Origin: Halomonadaceae bacterium
Lineage (GTDB): Bacteria; Pseudomonadota; Gammaproteobacteria; Pseudomonadales; Oleiphilaceae
Assembly: GCA_007692645.1 (NCBI GenBank)
Contig: REBR01000120.1
Span: 1-33,018 of the forward strand
Reading direction: 5' to 3'
Length of the DNA stretch: 33,018 bases
The number at the start of each line of letters is the position of its first letter. The first letter of the stretch is position 1. The position numbers and the translations under genes are program-made. Below, piece by piece: positions 25,029-33,018 of this stretch. The notes beneath the pieces are model-generated. The model searched no databases, was not told the origin of the DNA, and saw nothing but the letters and a program-made list of their open reading frames with translations.

Positions 25029-25670
25029 CTACTTCTTGGCAATATCCCGCAAGGTGCTCACCAGATAATCCGCCTCCTGAGCCCCGGAGATCAGGTATTT
25101 CTGATTAATGATAAAGGCCGGCACCCCCGTGATACCGGCTTTCTGATAATGGGCTTCGTCCTTGAGTACCGCCTCCGCATACTCCTTGCCTGCAAGCACC
25201 TCTTTGGCGGCGGCGCCGTCCAGACCGGCGGATTGAGTCCAGCGAAGCAGCACTTCATGATCGGAGATATCCTCCGCCTCGCCAAAGTACGCCTCAAAGA
25301 ACGCCTTCTTCAGTTCCGTCTGGCGCCCCTGGGTTCCGGCCCATTTCAGCAGCCGGTGGGCATCGAAGGTGTTACGGGTAAAACGCGACTGCATATGGGT
25401 AAAGTTCAGCCCCAGCTCTTTGGCAATCACCATCATGTCGCTTTGCGCCTGCTCCATCTCTTCCACCGAACGGCCGTACTTGCGACTCAGTGCCTGCAAT
25501 ATCGGCTCCCCATCATTGGCCCGGTCCGGGTTGAGCTCAAAGGCATGCCACTCAATACCAAACACCATCTCCTCTTTCAGCACTTCCATGGCCTGCTCAA
25601 GCCGGGCATAGCCAATGGCACACCAGGGGCAGGCGATGTCTGAAACAATATCGATCTGGATCGGGGTCAT
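25029..25670 (-). CDS. DsbA-family oxidoreductase (FrnE-like)
   Basis: A 213-residue cytoplasmic thioredoxin-fold protein with the active site CPWC (C14-C17) right after the first strand, an inserted helical domain, and the cis-proline segment GITGVPAFIINQKYLISGAQ near 180. No signal peptide is present, so it is FrnE-like rather than periplasmic DsbA. Members act as disulfide isomerases or oxidoreductases in stress. GGAG lies about 7 bases before the ATG. Confidence 0.92.
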   Translation of the reverse strand: MTPIQIDIVSDIACPWCAIGYARLEQAMEVLKEEMVFGIEWHAFELNPDRANDGEPILQALSRKYGRSVEEMEQAQSDMMVIAKELGLNFTHMQSRFTRNTFDAHRLLKWAGTQGRQTELKKAFFEAYFGEAEDISDHEVLLRWTQSAGLDGAAAKEVLAGKEYAEAVLKDEAHYQKAGITGVPAFIINQKYLISGAQEADYLVSTLRDIAKK

Positions 25671-25749
25671 GGGCAGCTCCCGCTTAAATAAAGTGTAAGA
25701 CCGCCGATTCTGGCGGTCTCAGGGCATCAGTTCAATGTTCTGCCACCAA

Positions 25750-26292
25750 TCAGCCATCCGGGCTGACCTGCTTGCGTAACACCGTCAGCGCTGTGGCCGG
25801 GTCCAAAGGTGTTCCCACATTGGCCGCCACCGGATAAGGCAGAGACTCCCCGGTTTCCCGGTAGCCCCGGCGCAGATAGAACTCAATCAGCTCCCGGCGG
25901 CTGGCAATCACGATCAGCACAAACACCTGGACCCCCAGAACCCCTGCCCCATAAGCCTCCGCCGCCGCCAGCAACCGTTTGCCAAAACCCCCGGTCTGCC
26001 AGGCAGGTGCTATGGCCAGCATGCCGACATGAGCCTCCTTCTCCTTTCCCTGCTTACCCTCAACCTGGACACAGCCAATCAGCTCATCTCCACTGAAGGC
26101 CAGCAACACAGCGGTCTCCTGCAGACTCCGTTGCAGCGCCCCCACCTGAATACGCGCCCCTGTCACCAGCCCCGACTCATGGGTCCACCCCTGAGCACCA
26201 GGCTCCGGCCGATAGGCCCGGTTTACAAGCCCGGCAATGCCTTCGGCATCATCCAGCGTAGCCACTCTCACTGACATCCCTGTGGGTTTCAT
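25750..26292 (-). CDS. GNAT-family N-acetyltransferase
   Basis: A complete 180-residue GNAT domain: N-terminal VRVATLDDAEGIAGLVNRAY, central HVGMLAIAPAWQTGGFGKRLL carrying the acetyl-CoA-binding Q-x-x-G-x-G motif, and C-terminal FYLRRGYRETGE. The substrate is unknown. The ATG at 26292 is listed, but an in-frame ATG at 26277 (MSVRV) starts closer to the domain. Confidence 0.9.
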   Translation of the reverse strand: MKPTGMSVRVATLDDAEGIAGLVNRAYRPEPGAQGWTHESGLVTGARIQVGALQRSLQETAVLLAFSGDELIGCVQVEGKQGKEKEAHVGMLAIAPAWQTGGFGKRLLAAAEAYGAGVLGVQVFVLIVIASRRELIEFYLRRGYRETGESLPYPVAANVGTPLDPATALTVLRKQVSPDG

Positions 26293-26341
26293 TGTTGTAT
26301 TATCCCAGTCGCTGGTATTGCCGAGAGTCTATCACTGGGAG

Positions 26342-26497
26342 GTGTCGAAGGCTGCAAACCTGAGCGTTAACAGCGATTTGCTCCGCAAAACCCGTGACCT
26401 GAACATCAACCTTTCAGCCACTCTAGAACGAGCCCTGACTGAAGATCTGGCCAAACGCGAAGCGGCCAAATCTCTTCAGTCCCTGCAAAACACTTAA
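26342..26497 (+). pseudogene. CcdA-like antitoxin remnant
   Basis: From a GTG at 26342, preceded by GGGAG, the frame encodes about 51 residues: AANLSVNSDLLRKTRDLNIN followed by LSATLERALTEDLAKREAA. This is the ribbon-helix-helix DNA-binding half of CcdA/VapB-type antitoxins, which bind the toxin promoter as dimers. The C-terminal toxin-neutralising tail (usually about 25 more residues with a W-x-x-ENxEAI segment) is replaced by KSLQSLQNT and a stop. No toxin gene follows: metE begins its 3' end 78 bases later on the other strand. It is probably a decayed antitoxin, though a short solitary repressor is possible. Confidence 0.6.
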
Positions 26498-26575
26498 ACA
26501 ACCCGGACGGCTCGCTCTCCCATTCCCAGGACCAGGAACTGCGCCTGGCCGAGTTGCCCAACCTGGTAACGGACC

Positions 26576-28843
26576 CTAAGCTTCACGCAGGCGCCTAGCA
26601 GCGGCCACCATGTTCTGCAGGGCCGGGCGTACCTCGTCCCAGCTGCGGGTTTTCAGGCCGCAGTCCGGGTTAATCCAGAGTCTTTGCGGCGGGATGTGTT
26701 CCGCAGCTTTTTCCATCAGGGCCACAATCTGCTCCGGGCTGGGGATATTGGGTGAGTGGATGTCGTAGACCCCCGGGCCGATGTCGTTGGGATACTGGAA
26801 GTCCTCAAAGGCCCCCAGCAGTTCCATGTCGGAACGTGAGGTTTCGATGGTGATGACATCCGCATCCATGGCGGCGATGGCAGGGAGAATGTCGTTGAAG
26901 TTTGAATAACACATATGGGTGTGGATCTGGGTCTGGTCTGAGACCCCGTTGGCGGCGAGGCGAAACGCCTCGATGGCCCAGCCCAGGTACTGGGGCCAGT
27001 CGCTGCGCCGCAGTGGCAACCCTTCCCGCAGGGCGGCCTCATCAATCTGGATAATGCCTACGCCGGCCTGTTCCAGGTCCAGCACTTCCTGGCGAATGGC
27101 CAGGGCCAGTTGCCGGCAGCTGGCCTGCCGGGGCTGGTCGTCCCGCACGAAGGACCAGTTGAGCAGGGTTACCGGGCCGGTGAGCATGCCTTTTAAGGGC
27201 TTGTCCGTGAGGGACTGGGCGAAGCAGATCCAGTCAACGGTCATGGGCCTGGTGCGGGTGATGTCGCCGTACAGAACCGGCGGCTTGACGCAGCGTGATC
27301 CGTAGGACTGCACCCAGCCGAACTGGCTGAAGGTGTAGCCCTGGAGCTGCTCGCCGAAGTACTCCACCATGTCGTTGCGCTCGGCCTCACCGTGCACCAG
27401 CACATCCAGCCCAAGGGCCTCCTGTTCCTCGATACAGTGGGCAATTTCCTGCTTGACCCGGGCCTGGTATTGGGTCTCATCCAGGGTACCTTTGCGGTAT
27501 TTCAGCCGGGTCTGCCGGATCGCCGTGGTCTGGGGGAAAGAGCCGATGGTGGTAGTGGGGAAGCGAGGCAACTGCAGCTGCTGCGCCTGCAGGGCAGCAC
27601 GCTGGGGGTAGGCGCTGCGGCGCTGCCCCAATTCCGGGGTTAGCTGGTCCACGGCGTCACGCACGGCGGGATGGGTAACGCGCTGGGAGTGGCGGCGGCT
27701 TTGTAGAGCGGCCTGGTTGTCTGCCAGCGCCTCGGCCACCGCGGCTCTGCCCTGGTCCAGCCCCTGGGCCAGCACCGCCAGTTCGTCCAGTTTTTGCCGG
27801 GCGAAGGCCAGCCAGGAGTGGATCTGCGGGTCCAGGCGGGTTTCATTGTCCAGATCCACCGGCACATGCAGCAAAGAGCAGGAAGGGGCCAGCCACAAGC
27901 GCTCCCCGAGTTTACGGTGCAGCGGTTCCAGCCAGTCCAGGGTGGCGGCCAGGTCGGTTTTCCAGATGTTGCGGCCATTAATCACCCCCAGGGAGAGCAC
28001 TTTGTGGCCCGGCAGCCAGTCCGCCACCCGGAGCGGCTCCTGGGGGGCGCAGATGGCATCCAAATGGAGGCCCGCCACGGGCAGATCACAGGCCAGGCGA
28101 AGGTTCTCCCCCAAGGGGCCGAAATAACTGCTCAGCAGCAGCTTCACCGGGCAGGCCTTGAGCTGGTGGTAGCTTAGTGACAGAGCGTGGCACCAGCGGG
28201 CGTCCAGCTCTGTAACCAGTATCGGTTCATCGATCTGTACCCATTCCACGCCCTCGGCGGAGAGCTGCCGCAGCAACTCGGCGTAGACCGGCAGTAGCTG
28301 CTCCAGAAGCTCCAGCGGGTCGCTGTCATCCTTGGCTTTGCCCAGCCACAGATAGGTGACAGGGCCGATCAGTACCGGCTTGGCTGCCACGGCGTTCTCC
28401 CGGGCCTCTGCCAGTTGACTTAGCAGCCGCTGCGGGTTCAGGCGGAAGCGGGTGCCGGCATGGAACTCTGGCACAATGTAGTGGTAGTTGGTGTCGAACC
28501 ACTTGGTCATTTCACCGGCGGAGACGCCATCGATGTCCCCGGCGGAACGGCCCCGGGCCACCCGAAAGTACGCATCCAACTCGCTGCCCGGTGCCTCAAT
28601 GGCGCGCTGTGGCAGGTTACCGAGAGTGGCGCTCATGTCCAACACCTGGTCATAGAGGGAGAAGTCCCCTACCGGCGACCAGGTGAGCTGCTGCTGGGTC
28701 TGCCAGTTGTGACGGCGCAGTGCCCTGCCGGTGTCCTGCAATGACTGCGCGTCTGTTTCCCCTTTCCAGAATCCTTCCAGGGCAGATTTCAGTTCCCGCT
28801 TTGCCCCGATACGGGGGAAGCCGAGATTATGGGTGGTGACCAT
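26576..28843 (-). CDS. metE: Cobalamin-independent methionine synthase
   Basis: 5-methyltetrahydropteroyltriglutamate-homocysteine methyltransferase, the last step of methionine synthesis without B12. Its 755 residues match E. coli MetE (753). The N-terminus is [18 protein letters not shown]; the C-terminal barrel carries the zinc ligands in HTHMCYSNF (His and Cys) and in NPDCGLKTR (Cys). The ATG at 28843 has AAGGAGA upstream; a second ATG at 28858 would add five residues. It is divergent from metR and should be activated by MetR with homocysteine. Confidence 0.97.
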   Translation of the reverse strand: MVTTHNLGFPRIGAKRELKSALEGFWKGETDAQSLQDTGRALRRHNWQTQQQLTWSPVGDFSLYDQVLDMSATLGNLPQRAIEAPGSELDAYFRVARGRSAGDIDGVSAGEMTKWFDTNYHYIVPEFHAGTRFRLNPQRLLSQLAEARENAVAAKPVLIGPVTYLWLGKAKDDSDPLELLEQLLPVYAELLRQLSAEGVEWVQIDEPILVTELDARWCHALSLSYHQLKACPVKLLLSSYFGPLGENLRLACDLPVAGLHLDAICAPQEPLRVADWLPGHKVLSLGVINGRNIWKTDLAATLDWLEPLHRKLGERLWLAPSCSLLHVPVDLDNETRLDPQIHSWLAFARQKLDELAVLAQGLDQGRAAVAEALADNQAALQSRRHSQRVTHPAVRDAVDQLTPELGQRRSAYPQRAALQAQQLQLPRFPTTTIGSFPQTTAIRQTRLKYRKGTLDETQYQARVKQEIAHCIEEQEALGLDVLVHGEAERNDMVEYFGEQLQGYTFSQFGWVQSYGSRCVKPPVLYGDITRTRPMTVDWICFAQSLTDKPLKGMLTGPVTLLNWSFVRDDQPRQASCRQLALAIRQEVLDLEQAGVGIIQIDEAALREGLPLRRSDWPQYLGWAIEAFRLAANGVSDQTQIHTHMCYSNFNDILPAIAAMDADVITIETSRSDMELLGAFEDFQYPNDIGPGVYDIHSPNIPSPEQIVALMEKAAEHIPPQRLWINPDCGLKTRSWDEVRPALQNMVAAARRLREA

Positions 28844-28941
28844 GGTGTCTCCTTGCAAGACTCAGTGAATCCGTTGTTGTAATCAGGGTTCAGGCTAGCG
28901 CCTTGAGAAAATGAATAAAAATGGTGTTTTTTCATTTATCC

Positions 28942-28956
28942 ATGAGAACACCTCAT
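28942..28956. promoter_or_regulatory. MetR-like operator between metE and metR
   Basis: ATGAG-AACAC-CTCAT is a perfect inverted repeat with a 5-base centre, close to the MetR consensus TGAA-N5-TTCA. It lies midway in the 193-base divergent region. AT-rich sequence to its left (28910-28940) contains further TGAA and TTCA half-sites, so two MetR sites are plausible, as in E. coli. Confidence 0.55.
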
Positions 28957-29036
28957 GCATAGTAGAGCCCCTGCGCACCGGGTTTGGCCCCGGGGTGAAG
29001 CAGCAAATGCCATGAAGCAGGCCGGGAGCGGGAGCC

Positions 29037-29930
29037 ATGATCGAGCGGAATCATCTTGAAACACTGCGGGCAGTGGAGCGCCAGGGCTCCATGACCGCTG
29101 CTGCCCAGGCACTGTGTCTGACCCAATCGGCATTGAGCCATTCGGTGAAAAAGCTTGAGCAGCAGCTGGGAACCCGTATCTGGGTCCGTGAGGGGCGCCA
29201 GCTGCGTTTAACCCAGGCGGGGGAGGCGCTGCTGTCTCTTGCTAACCGGCTACTGCCCCAGTTTGAGCATGCGGAAACTCTGGTAAGCCAGCTGGCCAGG
29301 GGGCAGCGGGGCACGCTGCGCATCGGTATGGAGTGCCACCCCTGTTACCAGTGGCTGTTGAAGGTGGTCGGCCCCTATCTGGAGCAATGGCCGGGGGTGG
29401 ATGTGGATGTGAAGCAGCGCTTCCAGTTCGGCGGCATCGGCGCGCTCTTTGGCTATGACATCGATGTGCTGGTGACCCCGGACCCGCTGTACCGCAAAGG
29501 TTTGGTGTATGAACCGGTGTTCGATTACGAGCAGGTACTGGTAGTGGCCAGGGACCACCCCCTGGCGGTGAAGAACCATGTGCTACCCGGGGATCTGGAA
29601 GAGGAAACCCTGATCACCTACCCGGTGGCCCTGGAGCGACTGGATATCTACGCCCAGTTTCTGCTGCCCGCCCACTGCAGCCCGGCCCGGCACAAAACCA
29701 TCGAGACCACCGACATCATGCTGCAGATGGTGGCTGCCGGCCGGGGTGTGGCGGCACTGCCGCGCTGGCTGGTAGCGGAGTACGCCTCCCGGATTCCGGT
29801 GCAGCCGGTGGCACTGGGTCCACAAGGCATCCATAAACAGATCTTTTTGGGCCTGCGCCAGCGGGATGGAGCGGTGGATTACCTGCAGGCGTTTATGGCA
29901 GCGGCCCGGGAGACCGGCTGGCAGGGTTAA
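29037..29930 (+). CDS. metR: LysR-type regulator MetR
   Basis: A 297-residue LysR regulator: helix-turn-helix at about 1-60 (TAAAQALCLTQSALSHSVKKL) and an effector domain containing the MetR-typical stretch RIGMECHPCYQWLLKVV near residue 95. The homology through the effector domain and the divergent metE define it as MetR, which responds to homocysteine. Its end is six bases from the end of nrdB. Confidence 0.94.
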   Translation: MIERNHLETLRAVERQGSMTAAAQALCLTQSALSHSVKKLEQQLGTRIWVREGRQLRLTQAGEALLSLANRLLPQFEHAETLVSQLARGQRGTLRIGMECHPCYQWLLKVVGPYLEQWPGVDVDVKQRFQFGGIGALFGYDIDVLVTPDPLYRKGLVYEPVFDYEQVLVVARDHPLAVKNHVLPGDLEEETLITYPVALERLDIYAQFLLPAHCSPARHKTIETTDIMLQMVAAGRGVAALPRWLVAEYASRIPVQPVALGPQGIHKQIFLGLRQRDGAVDYLQAFMAAARETGWQG

Positions 29931-29936
29931 CCGCCC

Positions 29937-30992
29937 TTACCACACCAGCTGAGCCCCGGTCTGATACTCAATCACCCGCGTCTCAAAGAAGTTCTTCTCC
30001 TTGCGCATGTTAGCCTGTTCGTCCAGCCAGGGAGAAACGTTCTTCGCCCCCGGGAAGGGCTCTTCCAGGCCCAGGGTTCTGGCCCGGCGGTTGGCCACAA
30101 AACGGAACTGCTCGCTGTGGTATTCGGCGGAGTAGCCCAATATGGGGTCGCGCAGGATGTAGTTGGCGTAGGTGGTTTCGGCGGCTTCGGATTCGTCCCA
30201 CATATCCCGCACGGCCTTCGGGTCCAGGGTGATGTTTTCTTCTTCCAGGATCTGGTTAACCACTTTCAGGCCGAACGAAAAGTGCATGGCTTCGTCCCGT
30301 AGTATGTACTGGAACTGCTCGCCGGTACCGCGCATCAGGCCCCGTCGCTGCAGCGCGAAAATCGGGCTAAAGCCGTTGTAAAACCAGGCACCTTCAAAGA
30401 CCGCCGCGAAGAACAGATAGGACATGACAAACTCCTGCAGGTCGTCCCGGTTGCGGAGGTTCATGCCCGGTCGCATCGCAGCCTCCAGCCGGCGGTTGGC
30501 CATGCAGATCTTATTGTTGATGGCCGGCACTACCCGGTAGCGGTTGTAGATCTCGCTCTGGTCCAGGTTCAGGGTTTCAATGCAGTGCTGGTAGGCCCAG
30601 GTGTGTATAGCCTCCTCATACACCTGCCGCGCCTGGTAGATCTGCAGCTCCGGGGCACTCATTTTTTCCATCACCGCCAGGCCGATGTTGCGCATGGCCA
30701 GAATGTCCGAGGTCGTCAGATACGCCAGCACATTCTCGAACACATGCTTTTCCGCCGGGTTCAGGCGGTGGTGGTAGTCGTGGACATCCTGGGCCATGTT
30801 CACATCCAGGGGCGTCCAGTGGTTCTTGTTGGCGTTCATGAAGTACTCCCAGGCCCAGGGGTACTTGAAAGGGGCCAGCTGGTTGATGTCGGTCTCACCG
30901 TTAACGACCCGTTTGTCGTCCACGTTCACCGGCGCGGGGCCTTGGGGTTTTTCCGTTTGTGCAGTGGTTGGTTCGTCATCCCAGTTCAGCAT
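29937..30992 (-). CDS. nrdB: Class Ia ribonucleotide reductase beta subunit
   Basis: The radical-generating R2 subunit, 351 residues. All di-iron ligands are in place: D96, E127, H130, E200, E234 and H237. The radical tyrosine is Y134, in EEAIHTWAYQH; the D96-E127-H130-Y134 spacing equals that of E. coli D84-E115-H118-Y122. The C-terminal YQTGAQLVW is the tail that docks on NrdA. The ATG at 30992 follows AGGA at 8 bases. It lies after nrdA in the same direction, separated by a terminator-like hairpin. Confidence 0.96.
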   Translation of the reverse strand: MLNWDDEPTTAQTEKPQGPAPVNVDDKRVVNGETDINQLAPFKYPWAWEYFMNANKNHWTPLDVNMAQDVHDYHHRLNPAEKHVFENVLAYLTTSDILAMRNIGLAVMEKMSAPELQIYQARQVYEEAIHTWAYQHCIETLNLDQSEIYNRYRVVPAINNKICMANRRLEAAMRPGMNLRNRDDLQEFVMSYLFFAAVFEGAWFYNGFSPIFALQRRGLMRGTGEQFQYILRDEAMHFSFGLKVVNQILEEENITLDPKAVRDMWDESEAAETTYANYILRDPILGYSAEYHSEQFRFVANRRARTLGLEEPFPGAKNVSPWLDEQANMRKEKNFFETRVIEYQTGAQLVW

Positions 30993-31006
30993 GGAGTTAT
31001 CCTCTT

Positions 31007-31039
31007 AAAAAATCTGTTAGCCACGGCGTCCGTGGCTAA
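31007..31039 (-). terminator. Terminator-like hairpin between nrdA and nrdB
   Basis: TTAGCCACGG (31017-31026) and CCGTGGCTAA (31030-31039) form a perfect 10-base stem with a 3-base loop. On the minus strand it is followed, after CAGA, by six T residues (31012-31007). This is a good intrinsic terminator placed 10 bases after the nrdA stop and 15 bases before the nrdB start, so it should reduce read-through into nrdB. Confidence 0.8.
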
Positions 31040-31049
31040 GAAAAGTCAA

Positions 31050-33018
31050 TTACTGACAAGCCTCACAGTCAGGCTCGTCTATCGAACATACCTGCGGCTG
31101 CGGGGCTGCCACCGGGGCGATTTTTTCGGTGCCGGTGGCGCCCAGGGAGCGCAGGTAGTAAGTGGTTTTCAGGCCCCGTTCCCAGGCCAGCTGGTAGAGG
31201 GCATCCAGTTTCTTGCCACTGGGTTCAGCCATGTAGAGGTTGAGGCTCTGGGCCTGGTCGAGCCATTTCTGGCGCCTGGACGCGGCTTCCACCAGCCAGC
31301 GGGCGTCAATCTCAAAGGCGGTGGCGTAGCGGGCTTTGAGTTCGGCCGGAATCCGGTCGATCTGTTGCACACTGCCGTCGAAGTACTTCAGGTCGTTCAC
31401 CATCACGTTGTCCCACAGACCTTCGGCTTTGAGATCGCGAACCAGGGCCGGGTTGACCACGGTGAACTCTCCGGAGAGGTTGGATTTGACGAACAGGTTC
31501 TGGTACGCCGGCTCAATGGACTGGGACACCCCGACGATGTTGGCGATGGTGGCCGTGGGTGCGATAGCCATGACGTTGCTGTTGCGCATGCCGTGGCGGG
31601 CGATCAGCTCCCGCACCGGAGTCCAGTCCAGGCGGGTATGGGTGTTCACCGACAGGTCCCCTTCCTTTCTGGCGTTCTGCAGCAGGCGAATGGAGTCTAT
31701 GGGAAGAATGCCCTGGTGCCACAGAGAGCCTTGGTAGCTGTCATAGGCTCCCCGTTCCGCCGCCAGTTGTGCGCAGGCACGGATAGCGAAGTAGCTGAGT
31801 TGCTCCATGGCCAGGTCAGCGAACTCCACCGCGTCCTGGCTGGCGTAGGAGAGCCCGAGCTGATACAGCGCATCCTGGAATCCCATCAGGCCAAGGCCCA
31901 CGGGGCGGTGTCTGAGGTTGGAGTTGCGCGCCTGGGGTACGGCGTAATAGTTGATGTCGATGACGTTATCCAGCATGCGCACGGCGGTGTTGACGGTCTT
32001 CTCCAGCCGCTGCACGTCCAGCTCACCGTCCCGGATATGGGCCGCAAGGTTGACGGATCCCAGGTTGCATACGGCGATTTCATCAGCACTGGTATTGAGG
32101 GTGATCTCGGTGCAAAGGTTGGAGGAATGCACCACGCCCAGGTGCTGCTGGGGCGAACGCAGATTGCATGGGTCCTTGAAGGTGATCCAGGGGTGACCGG
32201 TCTCGAACAACACCGTGAGCATCTTGCGCCAGAGCTGTTTGGCGGAGACCGTCTTGAACAAGGTAATCTCCCCCCGCTCCGCCATGGCTTCGTAATGCTC
32301 GTAGCGGGTGCGGAATTCATTGCCATACAGATCGTGAAGATCCGCAACGTCGCTGGGGCAGAACAGGGTCCAGTCCCGGTCTTCGCGCATGCGTTCGATC
32401 AGCAGGTCCGGCACCCAGTTGGCGGTGTTCATGTCGTGGGTGCGGCGGCGCTCGTCGCCGGTGTTTTTGCGCAGCTCCAGGAACTCCTCCAGATCCAGGT
32501 GCCAGCTTTCCAGATAGGCGCATACCGCCCCCTTGCGTTTGCCACCCTGGTTCACCGCAACCGCCGTGTCATTCACCACTTTCAGAAACGGCACCACGCC
32601 CTGGCTTTGGCCGTTGGTGCCCTTGATGTGGGAGCCCAGAGCCCGCACCGGGGTCCAGTCATTGCCCAGGCCGCCGGCCCACTTGGACAGCAGGGCGTTG
32701 TCCCTGATGGCTCCGTAGATGTGTCCCAGGTCGTCCTGAACCGTCGTCAGATAGCAGGAGGATAGCTGGGAATGCCGGGTGCCACTGTTGAACAGCGTCG
32801 GGGTGCTGGCCATGTAGTCGAAAGACGAGAGCAGATTATAGAACTCGATGGCCCGTTCATTGGGGTTTTCTTCACCCAGAGCCAGGCCCATGGCCACGCG
32901 CATAAAGAATACCTGGGGCAGCTCCAGGCGCGCACCTTTCCAGTTCAGGAAGTAACGGTCATAGAGTGTCTGCAGGCCGAGGAACCCGAACTGCAGATCC
33001 TGCTCCGGCCGGATCGCC
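31050..33018 (-). CDS. nrdA: Class Ia ribonucleotide reductase alpha subunit (5' end outside the window)
   Basis: The catalytic R1 subunit, converting NDPs to dNDPs. The reading frame runs to the window edge (the last codons read [20 protein letters not shown]), so the N-terminus with the ATP-cone is missing; about 655 residues are visible. Active-site features are present: cysteine in LSSCYLTTV, the catalytic [10 protein letters not shown], the partner cysteine in VCNLGSVNL, the tyrosine pair in [11 protein letters not shown], and the C-terminal redox pair in CEACQ. The finger-loop segment [11 protein letters not shown] is typical of the Pseudomonas/Marinobacter branch. It is transcribed toward nrdB. 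Confidence 0.96.
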   Translation of the reverse strand, partial: AIRPEQDLQFGFLGLQTLYDRYFLNWKGARLELPQVFFMRVAMGLALGEENPNERAIEFYNLLSSFDYMASTPTLFNSGTRHSQLSSCYLTTVQDDLGHIYGAIRDNALLSKWAGGLGNDWTPVRALGSHIKGTNGQSQGVVPFLKVVNDTAVAVNQGGKRKGAVCAYLESWHLDLEEFLELRKNTGDERRRTHDMNTANWVPDLLIERMREDRDWTLFCPSDVADLHDLYGNEFRTRYEHYEAMAERGEITLFKTVSAKQLWRKMLTVLFETGHPWITFKDPCNLRSPQQHLGVVHSSNLCTEITLNTSADEIAVCNLGSVNLAAHIRDGELDVQRLEKTVNTAVRMLDNVIDINYYAVPQARNSNLRHRPVGLGLMGFQDALYQLGLSYASQDAVEFADLAMEQLSYFAIRACAQLAAERGAYDSYQGSLWHQGILPIDSIRLLQNARKEGDLSVNTHTRLDWTPVRELIARHGMRNSNVMAIAPTATIANIVGVSQSIEPAYQNLFVKSNLSGEFTVVNPALVRDLKAEGLWDNVMVNDLKYFDGSVQQIDRIPAELKARYATAFEIDARWLVEAASRRQKWLDQAQSLNLYMAEPSGKKLDALYQLAWERGLKTTYYLRSLGATGTEKIAPVAAPQPQVCSIDEPDCEACQ

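Noticed and set aside
26498-26575. Possible toxin fragment after the antitoxin remnant
   Set aside because: The frame reads DGSLSHSQDQELRLAELPNL and is open into the metE end, but it matches no toxin family I know and is too short to support.
30585-32765. A 726-codon plus-strand open frame
   Set aside because: It is antisense to nrdA and nrdB, whose active-site motifs are complete. Long antisense frames are common in GC-rich genes with strong third-position bias.
1-33018. CRISPR arrays, tRNA or rRNA genes, intact insertion sequences
   Set aside because: No regularly spaced direct repeats, no tRNA cloverleaf signatures and no transposase motifs were seen on either strand.

Overview
The window looks like a chromosomal segment of a marine, high-GC gammaproteobacterium of the Marinobacter/Alcanivorax type. 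This is inferred from gene content, not from a marker gene. It carries a trimethylamine monooxygenase, a sodium:solute symporter with its tiny partner subunit, an Mrp-type cation/proton antiporter operon, a class III alkylsulfatase, MetE/MetR and Pseudomonas-like class Ia ribonucleotide reductase subunits. I see no rRNA, tRNA, CRISPR array, phage block or intact insertion sequence. It is mostly metabolic and transport genes plus four decayed or questionable genes.

Layout. 1-2429: tail of an unknown gene, a PAS-GGDEF diguanylate cyclase and an EamA exporter (both minus). 2907-6152: orphan tmm (plus) convergent with a symporter/small-subunit pair (minus). 6718-10543: six tightly overlapping plus-strand genes for an Mrp antiporter that lacks the large N-terminal part of MrpA. 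10932-16143: a plus-strand cluster of an acetyl-CoA-synthetase-like ligase, a fused E1 alpha-beta 2-oxoacid dehydrogenase, a lipoyl E2 and a stand-alone acyl carrier protein. 16188-20298: small minus-strand genes (DUF1294, VOC, MBL-like, GNAT remnant, DUF2834, SEC-C) and an MscS channel. 20426-21653: a glutaredoxin-MauE membrane fusion divergent from a MerR regulator, with a mer-like operator between them. 21650-22038: a broken PhzF gene. 22342-24956: a small unknown gene, DUF456 and a lipoprotein alkylsulfatase. 25029-26497: DsbA/FrnE-like, GNAT and a CcdA-like antitoxin remnant. 26576-29930: metE and divergent metR. 29937-33018: nrdB and nrdA (nrdA runs off the end), separated by a terminator-like hairpin.

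The most interesting items are the ligase-E1-E2-ACP cluster, whose makeup suggests movement of a 2-oxoacid-derived acyl group to a dedicated ACP; the reduced Mrp operon with an MrpA C-terminus/MrpB fusion; and the MerR/glutaredoxin-MauE pair, where a mer-like operator is combined with a CueR-like two-cysteine metal loop. All functions are read from protein motifs and remembered families; no database search was run.
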